Below are positions 8,325 to 15,336 of a stretch of 47,719 nucleotides of DNA, piece by piece (position 1 is the first letter of the stretch; each line of letters begins with the position of its first letter). The stretch is from positions 1 through 47,719 of the forward strand of contig NZ_BJYS01000052.1 of the NCBI RefSeq assembly GCF_007991635.1, read 5' to 3'. Position numbers and translations under genes: made by a program. This DNA is from Adhaeribacter aerolatus (lineage in GTDB: Bacteria; Bacteroidota; Bacteroidia; Cytophagales; Hymenobacteraceae). The notes beneath the pieces were generated by a model, which saw only the letters and a list, made by a program, of their open reading frames with translations, ran no database searches and was not told the origin of the DNA.

Positions 8325-8501
8325 ATGAAAAATTTAGAACAATTCGGCTTAGTGGCATTAGATGCTGCTGAATTACAACAAGTACAAGGTGGTAGCTTGA
8401 TAGATATAGCTATTGATTTTATAAAAGGTGCATTAGGCGGTGACAAAAAACCTATTGTAGTTGAGTGTCAAGGTCCTTGTAAAGTTACAATTCCACAGTA
8501 A
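8325..8501 (+). CDS. Double-glycine-leader secreted peptide precursor 1 (two-cysteine core)
   Basis: A 58-residue precursor. Residues 1-23 form a leader ending ELQQVQGG, the canonical pattern (ELxxVxGG) cut by C39 peptidases of bacteriocin exporters. The predicted mature peptide has 35 residues: an amphipathic hydrophobic start (LIDIAIDFIKGALGG) and a tail with CQGPC, whose two cysteines (core positions 25 and 29) could form a disulfide or be modified. Net charge is near zero, unlike most cationic bacteriocins. The leader is 21/23 identical to precursor 2 while the cores are unrelated. A hairpin terminator follows at 8509-8544. The matching exporter lies 1.8 kb downstream. Toxin, signal and other secreted roles are all possible; no modification enzyme is seen nearby. 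Confidence 0.85.
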   Translation: MKNLEQFGLVALDAAELQQVQGGSLIDIAIDFIKGALGGDKKPIVVECQGPCKVTIPQ

Positions 8502-8508
8502 TAAATTC

Positions 8509-8544
8509 AGAGAGAAGGTGGATATCTATCCGCCTTCTCTCTTT
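8509..8544 (+). terminator. Hairpin between the two precursor genes
   Basis: A 16-base-pair stem (8509-8524 with 8527-8542, one G-T pair) with a minimal loop lies eight bases after the stop of precursor 1 and is followed by TTT. It is either a terminator that isolates the first precursor or a partial terminator and mRNA stabiliser that raises precursor 1 over downstream genes. Confidence 0.75.
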
Positions 8545-8578
8545 AATTCTAACCTTATATAAAATAAAAATTAAAAAC

Positions 8579-8767
8579 ATGAAAAATTTAGAACAATTTG
8601 GCTTAGAAGTATTAGATGCTGCTGAGTTACAACAAGTACAAGGCGGAGTAACTGAAGGTGGCTGCATCCAACCTTTTCCTTTTCCTTTTCTACCTCACTA
8701 CCCTTATCCACCCTTTAACCCTACCCCGCCTTTTGATTATCCTACTCCTATACGTCCAGTTTTTTAA
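8579..8767 (+). CDS. Double-glycine-leader secreted peptide precursor 2 (proline/aromatic-rich core)
   Basis: A 62-residue precursor with the same 23-residue leader type ending ELQQVQGG. The predicted 39-residue core has 13 prolines and nine Phe/Tyr, in patterns such as PFPFPFLPHYPYPPF, and one cysteine at core position 6. It carries only one Arg, one His, one Glu and one Asp, so it is not a cationic proline-rich antimicrobial of the known insect or mammalian type. A second Gly-Gly at core positions 4-5 directly precedes the Cys and could be an alternative cut site. The 69-base leader region is 62/69 identical to precursor 1 at the DNA level, and the AT-rich sequence just upstream is also conserved, showing duplication followed by core replacement. 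I know no described peptide with this core. Confidence 0.85.
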   Translation: MKNLEQFGLEVLDAAELQQVQGGVTEGGCIQPFPFPFLPHYPYPPFNPTPPFDYPTPIRPVF

Positions 8768-8792
8768 ACTCGGCATGTCTTTCTTTAATTAC

Positions 8793-8853
8793 CAGAAGTA
8801 CATAAAATATTAACTACATATACGATAATTGCTGAATTGATTGTGTACTTCTG
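8793..8853. repeat. Inverted repeat between precursor 2 and the exporter genes
   Basis: CAGAAGTACA (8793-8802) is repeated as its exact reverse complement at 8844-8853, 41 bases apart. Together with the hairpin at 8886-8931 it lies in a 270-base gap before the adaptor gene, so it may form an mRNA structure or mark a regulator site. Confidence 0.45.
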
Positions 8854-8885
8854 CCTCACAAACCACAGGAGCATTTAACAAGATG

Positions 8886-8931
8886 CCTTTATAAATAGCT
8901 TGCTTAAAGAATATAAGTAGGCTATTTATAG
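8886..8931 (+). promoter_or_regulatory. Stem-loop upstream of the HlyD adaptor gene
   Basis: TATAAATAGC (8890-8899) pairs with GCTATTTATA (8921-8930), extended imperfectly by flanking C/G pairs, and is followed by a T-rich stretch. It could terminate or attenuate transcription from the precursor genes before the transporter genes. Confidence 0.45.
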
Positions 8932-9040
8932 GTTCTATTTTCTTAGGTGCTTTTGTCTTCTGTCCTTTTCAATACCTTAAAATTAGGATAAAAATAATTT
9001 AGGTTAATCTTATCGATCCACTGATTATATCTTGTTTGTT

Positions 9041-10207
9041 ATGCAAAATCAGCTTTATCCATCGGATGTGATTGAGTACAGCGCCGAAAGCTACTTAGGG
9101 ACTATTTCCACGCGTAGTCAGGCTATCTATGTTGCTATCCTGGGCGGAATAATCCTGGCCTTTCTCAGTTTGCCTTTCATCTCTATGGATGTGGTCGTAC
9201 GTACCAACGGTATTATTCGCCCTATAGCTGATAAAAGCGAACTTAAACCGTTTGTGGCCGGCACTATTGCTGCCGTGCTGGTCAAAGAGAATCAATACGT
9301 GCGCCGTGGGCAAGTAATGTTGCGGCTGCAAACTGATGGGTTAGATACCAGAATTCGGCTAAACCAAGCCCAGCAAGTACAAAAAAAACAGCACCTAAAA
9401 GACCTTTCCCGTCTGGTGGCTCTCGATACCACTTCTTTATTAAGAGCCAGAAAGTTACAATCTCCACTCTACCAACAGCAATATACCCAGTTTGTCCAGG
9501 TTCTTTCCCAACATCAAAATACGCTACGTAAGAAGCAGCAGGAACTTACCCTAACGCAAACTTTATTCCAGGAAAAAGTAGTAGCCAGGCAGGAATACGA
9601 TGATAAGCAATTTGAATTGCGCAGCAGCCGGTCGGCTTACCTGGCTGCCATGGAGCAACAGCTTAGCCAGTGGCAGGCTGATTTAACCACTCATACCTTT
9701 TCCTTCACCGAACTCCAAGCCCAGGAAAAGGAACTTCAGCAGCAGAAAGAATTTTATACAATTCGCGCCCCAATCGCGGGCACGTTGCAACAGTTTACGG
9801 GAAAGTACGCGGGCAGCTACTTACAGGGGGGCGAGATGGTTGGGGTAATTTCGCCAGATTCCGGATTAATTGCGGAGTGCTATGTCTCTCCCAAGGAGAT
9901 TGGTCAAATCCGACTAGGTATGCCAGCTACTTTCCAAATAGATGCATTTAATTATAATGAATGGGGGTTGTTAAAGGGGCGGGTAACGGACGTGGCCCAT
10001 GATGTGGTACTATTGAATAACCAGCCGGCTTTTAAAATCACCTGCCAATTAGATGACACCTACTTACAGCTACCCAATGGCTATCGGGGCAACCTGAAAA
10101 AAGGCATGACGCTACAGGCCCGATTTTCCTTAACCCAGCGGAGTCTCTTGCAACTGCTTTTCGACAAAGCGGATGACTGGTTAAATCCTTTACAGGCAAC
10201 ACAGTAA
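9041..10207 (+). CDS. HlyD-family membrane fusion protein of the peptide exporter
   Basis: A 388-residue periplasmic adaptor that links an inner-membrane ABC exporter to an outer-membrane channel. A short cytoplasmic start is followed by one membrane helix (about residues 27-46). Next come a lipoyl-like half (VRTNGIIRPI... FVAGTIAAVLVKENQYVRRGQVML), a long glutamine-rich coiled coil (about residues 105-235), the second lipoyl half (FYTIRAPIAGTLQQF) and a beta-barrel end. I chose the ATG at 9041 over an in-frame TTG nine bases upstream. It lies 100 bases before the peptidase-ABC gene and downstream of the two GG-leader genes, so it almost surely serves their export. A TolC-type outer-membrane partner is not encoded in the window. 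Confidence 0.9.
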   Translation: MQNQLYPSDVIEYSAESYLGTISTRSQAIYVAILGGIILAFLSLPFISMDVVVRTNGIIRPIADKSELKPFVAGTIAAVLVKENQYVRRGQVMLRLQTDGLDTRIRLNQAQQVQKKQHLKDLSRLVALDTTSLLRARKLQSPLYQQQYTQFVQVLSQHQNTLRKKQQELTLTQTLFQEKVVARQEYDDKQFELRSSRSAYLAAMEQQLSQWQADLTTHTFSFTELQAQEKELQQQKEFYTIRAPIAGTLQQFTGKYAGSYLQGGEMVGVISPDSGLIAECYVSPKEIGQIRLGMPATFQIDAFNYNEWGLLKGRVTDVAHDVVLLNNQPAFKITCQLDDTYLQLPNGYRGNLKKGMTLQARFSLTQRSLLQLLFDKADDWLNPLQATQ

Positions 10208-10307
10208 TATTTCTTTATCAGAATAGCTAAACAATCAATTCCTTCGCCAGCCATTCTTTTTAGCCCTGCCTACAAGAATACACCTTTCTTATTTAAAACC
10301 TTTAGCC

Positions 10308-12500
10308 ATGAAAAAGCATATCCAGGTTAAACAACACGATATCACCGACTGCGGCGCCGCTTGCCTGGCTTCGGTGGCGGCCCATTATCATTACCACTTA
10401 CCCCTTAGCCGTATCCGGCAGTATGCCTCTACCGATACGAAGGGAACCAATGTGCTGGGTATGATTGAAGCAGCCACCCGGTTAGGGTTTACAGCCAAAG
10501 GGGTAAGGGGTACTTTGGAGAGTCTCTTTAAAATTCCTCTTCCAGCCATTGTCCACGTCGTAGTTAAACAAGAACTCCACCATTTTATGGTTCTCTACCA
10601 GGTAAAGGCAAAGTACGTGTTGGTGATGGACCCAGGGGATGGGATAATGCACCGGTTAAGCCACGAAGCGTTTAAAAACCAATGGACCGGGGTTTTGATA
10701 TTACTATTGCCTGATACCCAGTTCAAGACAGGCAATGAGAAAACTTCGGTTCTCACCCGGTTCTGGCAGTTAGCCCAGCCCCATCAGGCCGTGTTGCTGC
10801 AAGCATTTGTAGGAGCAGTGCTTTATACCGTGCTGGGTCTCTCCACCTCTATCTACGTGCAAAAAACAGTTGACTATGTACTAGTAGGGGGCAACAAAAA
10901 CTTGCTTAATTTAATGAGTGTAGTCATGATTTTGTTACTGTTGCTGCAACTGTTGATTGGCACCATCAAAAGTATTTTCGCCTTGAAAACCGGCCAGCAA
11001 ATGGATGCCCAGTTAATTCTGGGCTATTACAAGCATTTGCTGACCCTGCCCCAAACTTTCTTTGACAGCATGCGGGTCGGGGAGATTATCTCCCGGATAA
11101 ATGATGCCGTTAAAATCAGAACTTTTATTAATGATGCCGCGCTAAACTTAGTTGTCAATGTTTTTATTGTGCTCTTTTCCTTTGGGCTGATGTTTACTTA
11201 CTACTGGAAACTGGCCCTGATGATGCTGATTATTATTCCCTTCTACGGGCTGATTTATTTTATTACCAATAAGCTCAACAAGAAAGTACAACGAAAGCTG
11301 ATGGAAGATTCTGCGGAGTTGCAAACCCAACTGGTAGAATCGTTGAATACCATGGCCACTATTAAAAGGTTTGGCCTCGAATCTTATGCCAATTTAAAAA
11401 CCGAAACAAGTTTTATCAAGCTGCTGAAAACCATTTTTCAGGCTACCCAAAATGCGGTCTATTTAGGAACTGGCGCGGAGTTTATCACCAGGTTGTTTAC
11501 CATTCTTATTCTGTGGGCCGGCGCTTACTCGGTGCTGAATCATACCCTTACGGCAGGAGAATTGCTTTCCTTTTACGCGTTAATCGGCTATTTTACCGGT
11601 CCGGTCAACAGTTTAATTGGCATGAATAAAACCCTGCAGGATGCCTTAATTGCCGCTGACCGGTTGTTCGAAATCATGGACCTGGAGCGCGAAGAAATAG
11701 AGAACAAGATTGACTTAAAGCGGGAGATGATTGCGGATATCCATTTTCGGGAGGTGGCATTCCGGTATGGTTCCAGGGCCACCGTATTTGAAAACCTGAA
11801 CCTTACTATTGCCCAAGGCAAGGTTACAGCAATAGTGGGCGAAAGTGGCTCCGGCAAAACAACGCTGATGGCCTTGCTGCAGAACATCTACCCTTTAACT
11901 AGCGGGCATATCACCATTGGCAACTACGACCTCAAGCATATTAGTACGACTAGTTTAAGGTCCCTGGTAAGTGTAGTACCACAGAACATTGATTTGTTTG
12001 CAGGCAATGTTATCGAAAATATTGCGGTGGGGGTTTTTAAACCGGACATGGAAAAGGTCTTGCGGATTTGTGAAGCCTTGGGGATTGCTGCCTTTGTAGA
12101 AAAGCTTCCAAATGGTTTTAACACGTATCTGGGGGAAAATGGAGCCACCTTATCGGGCGGTCAAAAACAACGGATAGCCATTGCCCGAGCCCTCTACCAG
12201 GAACCCGAAATACTCATTTTAGATGAGGCAACTTCCTCGCTGGATTCCCATTCGGAGCAATATGTGCAGTCATCTATTCAGCAATTAAGAAAAGCCCAGA
12301 AAACCGTTATTCTTATTGCCCATCGCCTGAGTACAGTGATGCAGGCCGACCAGATTATTGTACTGGAGGAAGGAAAACTGGTGGAAGCAGGCACCCATGA
12401 AGAATTGCTGCTTACCGGTAAATACTACTACAAGCTTTGGGCGCAGCAATTCCGCTTTGCCAAACCAGATTTTGATTTGGTAAGTAGTAATGGGCATTAA
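10308..12500 (+). CDS. Peptidase-containing ABC transporter (C39 peptidase, TMD, NBD)
   Basis: A 730-residue bacteriocin-type exporter (PCAT) that cuts GG leaders in the cytoplasm and exports the mature peptide. Residues 1-130 are a C39 peptidase: Gln9, catalytic Cys15 in DITDCGAAC, His92 in ELHHFMVL and Asp108 in VMDPGDG are all present, so it should be active. A six-helix ABC exporter domain follows (about 160-450). The nucleotide-binding domain has Walker A GESGSGKTT, signature LSGGQKQR and Walker B ILILDEATSSLD. It follows the HlyD-like gene by 100 bases. Only one exporter is present for at least two precursors, consistent with their shared leader. No gene for lanthipeptide, thiopeptide or radical-SAM modification is seen next to it. 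Confidence 0.96.
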   Translation: MKKHIQVKQHDITDCGAACLASVAAHYHYHLPLSRIRQYASTDTKGTNVLGMIEAATRLGFTAKGVRGTLESLFKIPLPAIVHVVVKQELHHFMVLYQVKAKYVLVMDPGDGIMHRLSHEAFKNQWTGVLILLLPDTQFKTGNEKTSVLTRFWQLAQPHQAVLLQAFVGAVLYTVLGLSTSIYVQKTVDYVLVGGNKNLLNLMSVVMILLLLLQLLIGTIKSIFALKTGQQMDAQLILGYYKHLLTLPQTFFDSMRVGEIISRINDAVKIRTFINDAALNLVVNVFIVLFSFGLMFTYYWKLALMMLIIIPFYGLIYFITNKLNKKVQRKLMEDSAELQTQLVESLNTMATIKRFGLESYANLKTETSFIKLLKTIFQATQNAVYLGTGAEFITRLFTILILWAGAYSVLNHTLTAGELLSFYALIGYFTGPVNSLIGMNKTLQDALIAADRLFEIMDLEREEIENKIDLKREMIADIHFREVAFRYGSRATVFENLNLTIAQGKVTAIVGESGSGKTTLMALLQNIYPLTSGHITIGNYDLKHISTTSLRSLVSVVPQNIDLFAGNVIENIAVGVFKPDMEKVLRICEALGIAAFVEKLPNGFNTYLGENGATLSGGQKQRIAIARALYQEPEILILDEATSSLDSHSEQYVQSSIQQLRKAQKTVILIAHRLSTVMQADQIIVLEEGKLVEAGTHEELLLTGKYYYKLWAQQFRFAKPDFDLVSSNGH

Positions 12501-12680
12501 GGATGCTTACCATTTCTTCTTAAGTTAATGATATCTAAATTATACTTGATTATAGAATTCAATTCTGGTTTTTAAGTGGGATATACTTAAAAATGAAAGA
12601 CAGTAAATTCTATTATCCCCTATTTTCATCAAATCTTCATTTTAGGATTTTACATTGACATTATTAAATATAACAAGGCA

Positions 12681-12926
12681 ATGTCGGAGGTGAATAAAGG
12701 TTATTATATGTCAGTTTGCCATCGTTGCCAGGACGAAACTCCTACCCTACGGTCCTCCTGGTTTAATACGCAAATGTTATGTCCGGCTTGTTGTGCCGAA
12801 GAGGCGGTTCATCCCCTCTATACACACGCCCAACAGGTGGAATTTGCTAAAATTCAAACCGGTGATTATCGGTTCGTCGGAATAGGCTTACCTGATGATC
12901 TACAAAGAAAATATCCCTTTAAATAA
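12681..12926 (+). CDS. Small zinc-ribbon-like protein of unknown function
   Basis: An 81-residue protein with CHRC (Cys13, Cys16) and CPAC (Cys34, Cys37), a likely zinc ribbon, followed by AHP-like VHPLYTHAQQVE and a C-terminal GIGLPDDL motif. Similar short proteins with two CxxC pairs and a GIG.P.DL tail occur in many bacteria and plasmids without known function. A second possible start is the ATG at 12708 (residue 10). It lies 180 bases after the exporter on the same strand. An immunity or accessory role for the peptide system is possible but it does not resemble known immunity proteins, which are usually basic or membrane-bound. Confidence 0.6.
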   Translation: MSEVNKGYYMSVCHRCQDETPTLRSSWFNTQMLCPACCAEEAVHPLYTHAQQVEFAKIQTGDYRFVGIGLPDDLQRKYPFK

Positions 12927-12970
12927 AACTTTAACCTATAACCTGTTAAGTATTTTCAGGAACCTACCAT

Positions 12971-14116
12971 TTACTTCATCTTCATAATTTCGGTGCCGGC
13001 TAATAAAAAGCAACCCAAGCCATAATCTTCAAAATCTGGTTTGCTGTTGTAGGTCACCGGCTGCCCATCTTTGGGTTCTTTGCCGGTACCCTGCACATAA
13101 CCTAAAAAGCCATTGGGGTGAACCGCCTCTTTGGCCATAGCATTCCAGGCTTTAGCTATAATAGGTTTGTAATATTTGGCATCGAGCAGGCCATTATTTA
13201 CGCCCCAGGCCATACCGTATATAAATAACGAAGTACCGGTTATTTCTTTCCCACCAAAATTCGTGGGGTCATGCAGACTTACATTCCAGTAACCATCGGG
13301 CCGTTGGATAGGCAATAAAGCATTTATCATTTTCAGGTAAGTTTTCTGGTACTCCTCGCGATGCGGGGCGCCTTTGGGCATAATATCCAACACGCGCACT
13401 AGGGCTGCCACTACCCAGCCATTCCCTCTCGACCAATAACAATCTTCGCCGTTGGGCTCTTTGTAAGGCGGCACAAAATCCTTGTCGCGCCACCATAAAT
13501 CGTCGGTAGGGTTGTATAAGCCATTGCCGCCCTGCACCGTTTTAGCATGGTTATATAACGCATACATTTTTTCGTAATACGCATTGTCTTTGTACAAATT
13601 ACCTAAACGGGCAAAAACCGGCATCGCCATTTGCAAAGCATCTATCCAGTGCCAGTCATCTACCTTCGGGCTGTTTACCATAGCATCAACCGAATATTTA
13701 ATATCCCGGATGCGTTCGGGCTTGGGGTCTAGCAGGTACAAATCGATGTAAGTCTGGCCGGCACACTGGTCGTCGGCATCGCGGGTATCGCGACCATTGC
13801 GAAGCCCCCAATTATGTTTCTGGCCCCAATCTACGGCGTAATCAATATATTTTTGCTGCTTATCTACGCCATATAAGGCCATTAAACCTTCGTAATAAAC
13901 GGCGCGGGTCCAGAGATTACTCGGGCGGGTTTTATTGGTGGTTATTTCCTTTCCCGGATCGGGCCAGGTTTTCATGAAATAATCGTTGGTGAGCCGCAAA
14001 GTATTTAAAACCTGCTTCTTACTAGGCAAGCGTTGGGCCTGTACGCCAGCTACACCCCAAATAATTGCCAGGCTTAAAAGGAATATCTGCCGGAGAGAAA
14101 TAAATTTATTTTTCAT
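12971..14116 (-). CDS. Unsaturated rhamnogalacturonyl hydrolase, GH105
   Basis: A 381-residue secreted (alpha/alpha)6-barrel enzyme that removes unsaturated galacturonic acid from rhamnogalacturonan fragments made by PL11-type lyases. An N-terminal signal peptide ends near GVAGVQA (residues 21-27). Characteristic motifs are TRAVYYEGLMALY, DADDQCAGQTYIDLY (about 113-127, holding the catalytic Asp equivalent to that of YteR), DDWHWIDALQMAMPV and YWSRGNGWVVAALV. Length and motif order fit the family. It is transcribed away from the remaining pectin genes' 5' side but on the same strand as CE12 and PL11. A 16-base tandem repeat lies about 270 bases upstream of its start. Confidence 0.9.
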   Translation of the reverse strand: MKNKFISLRQIFLLSLAIIWGVAGVQAQRLPSKKQVLNTLRLTNDYFMKTWPDPGKEITTNKTRPSNLWTRAVYYEGLMALYGVDKQQKYIDYAVDWGQKHNWGLRNGRDTRDADDQCAGQTYIDLYLLDPKPERIRDIKYSVDAMVNSPKVDDWHWIDALQMAMPVFARLGNLYKDNAYYEKMYALYNHAKTVQGGNGLYNPTDDLWWRDKDFVPPYKEPNGEDCYWSRGNGWVVAALVRVLDIMPKGAPHREEYQKTYLKMINALLPIQRPDGYWNVSLHDPTNFGGKEITGTSLFIYGMAWGVNNGLLDAKYYKPIIAKAWNAMAKEAVHPNGFLGYVQGTGKEPKDGQPVTYNSKPDFEDYGLGCFLLAGTEIMKMK

Positions 14117-14535
14117 GGTTAGAACCTGATGTGGGTAAGAGTATTAGGTAAAATTAAGTGCTGAGGTATAGTAGGCTGTCCTGCTCTATCCTGTGAATAA
14201 ATTCAATCGTTTATTTTAATTTTTCTTAAAACTATCAGTAATTGATTTAAACTGTTGTTATCTGACAATAGAAAATATTCTGCTAAATGTATTTACGCTT
14301 ATTCAGAATTATTTTCGTTTCAATTGCAGTAAACTTTAATGAATTTAAGCAAAATACTTTTCTCTTATTTTAAGCCGGTCTTGTTTTCCGAAAACTAAAT
14401 TTTCCGAAAACTAAATCTAGTTTTGGAAGAAAACACTTTTCGCAGGATAAACCAGGATAATTTAGGGCTGGATGTTTGTTAACATTATAACAAATAATCG
14501 GGTAAACAAGGCCGTAAAGCGTTATTAGCTGCCGG
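14117..14535. other. Intergenic region upstream of GH105 with tandem 16-base repeat
   Basis: The region contains two exact tandem copies of TTTCCGAAAACTAAAT at 14385-14416, followed by a partly mirrored CTAGTTTTGG, so the whole reads as an interrupted palindrome. No gene is supported. It may hold the binding site of a regulator of the pectin genes. Confidence 0.5.
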
Positions 14536-14703
14536 TATAAAGAATCTTCGGTAGAAAATTATAGCCTGCGAAATATTCAAATAGAAGCCAAAATTGCCGG
14601 CAAATTTGCGCTTGCCAAGGATTTTAAATTTAAAATTGTAACCATCAAAACAGAAGATAATTTCATCGTTACCGTTAAAGACAGTACCAATGTTAATCTG
14701 TAA
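14536..14703 (+). pseudogene. C-terminal remnant of a GH28-like polygalacturonase gene
   Basis: An open frame without start, from about 14536 to TAA 14701-14703, encodes about 55 residues such as ENYSLRNIQIEAKIAG, then FKIVTIKTEDN and VKDSTNVNL. The pattern of parallel-beta-helix rungs and the ending resemble the C-termini of bacterial GH28 exo-polygalacturonases. Nothing upstream in any frame extends it. A lost GH28 gene would fit its place inside a rhamnogalacturonan locus. Confidence 0.5.
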
Positions 14704-14873
14704 ATTTAATTGGGTGAGTTATTAAAATAGTTATCAGGAGCAAAACCAAATAAGTTTACGATAGCTACTGTTAATTTAGATATTATTTCTACATGTGCGC
14801 CTGCGTTACTATTTTCTGAAGAAAGCTTAATTAATTGTGCTACCTTTATAGGAATTGTTAAAACAACAGAAAA

Positions 14874-15158
14874 ATGTCAGTAAAAATATTTGAAAATTTT
14901 GAGGAGCTATCAAAAGATATTCAGCAAAATTGTAAAGGCAGTAACGAAATTCTGATAGGCAGAACCAATTTCGATAAAAAAGATGTGGGCGGCTATTCGG
15001 AAGTTTTTTTAAGAATAAAAGGTAGCAACAGAAGGTACGATACAAAAATGTACGAGGTAAACGTAAATCTGCGAAATGAAATATTTACGGCTTTGGATGT
15101 GAAAGATACCGAAAACCCGTACAAAGGCGATTTTAAAGCAAGTAAATTCAAACTATAG
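14874..15158 (+). CDS. Hypothetical 94-residue protein
   Basis: I do not recognise a family. The protein is soluble, lysine-rich and mixed alpha/beta in character, starting MSVKIFENFEELSKDIQQ and ending DFKASKFKL; there is no signal peptide, membrane segment or cysteine pair. It is convergent with the CE12 gene and ends 15 bases before a perfect 18-base-pair terminator, which supports it being a real transcribed gene. The ATG at 14874 is preceded by TACCTTTA at 14840, a near match to the Bacteroidota -7 box. Confidence 0.6.
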   Translation: MSVKIFENFEELSKDIQQNCKGSNEILIGRTNFDKKDVGGYSEVFLRIKGSNRRYDTKMYEVNVNLRNEIFTALDVKDTENPYKGDFKASKFKL

Positions 15159-15173
15159 GTTTATTTAATTTCA

Positions 15174-15214
15174 CAAACACAAAGGGCAGCTTTCTTAGCT
15201 GCCCTTTGTGTTTG
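15174..15214 (+). terminator. Strong terminator after the 94-residue gene
   Basis: A perfect 18-base-pair stem (15174-15191 with 15197-15214) with loop TTCTT. The stem core is AAAGGGCAGCT. It could act in both directions between the convergent genes. Confidence 0.85.
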
Positions 15215-15336
15215 TTATAGGTCTTCAGCCGAAGATTAGCCGGTAACTAAAAATCTGAAAAATATTTATTCTACTTTTTCTACAGCGTGAAATATTTGCC
15301 TTTGGTTCTGCAGTATATTTAAAGCTATAATTTGGG

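Noticed and set aside
8325-8767. Reading the two precursors as lanthipeptides or other modified peptides
   Set aside because: No LanM, LanB/C, radical-SAM, YcaO or similar enzyme gene lies near, and the cores are poor in Ser/Thr plus Cys combinations.
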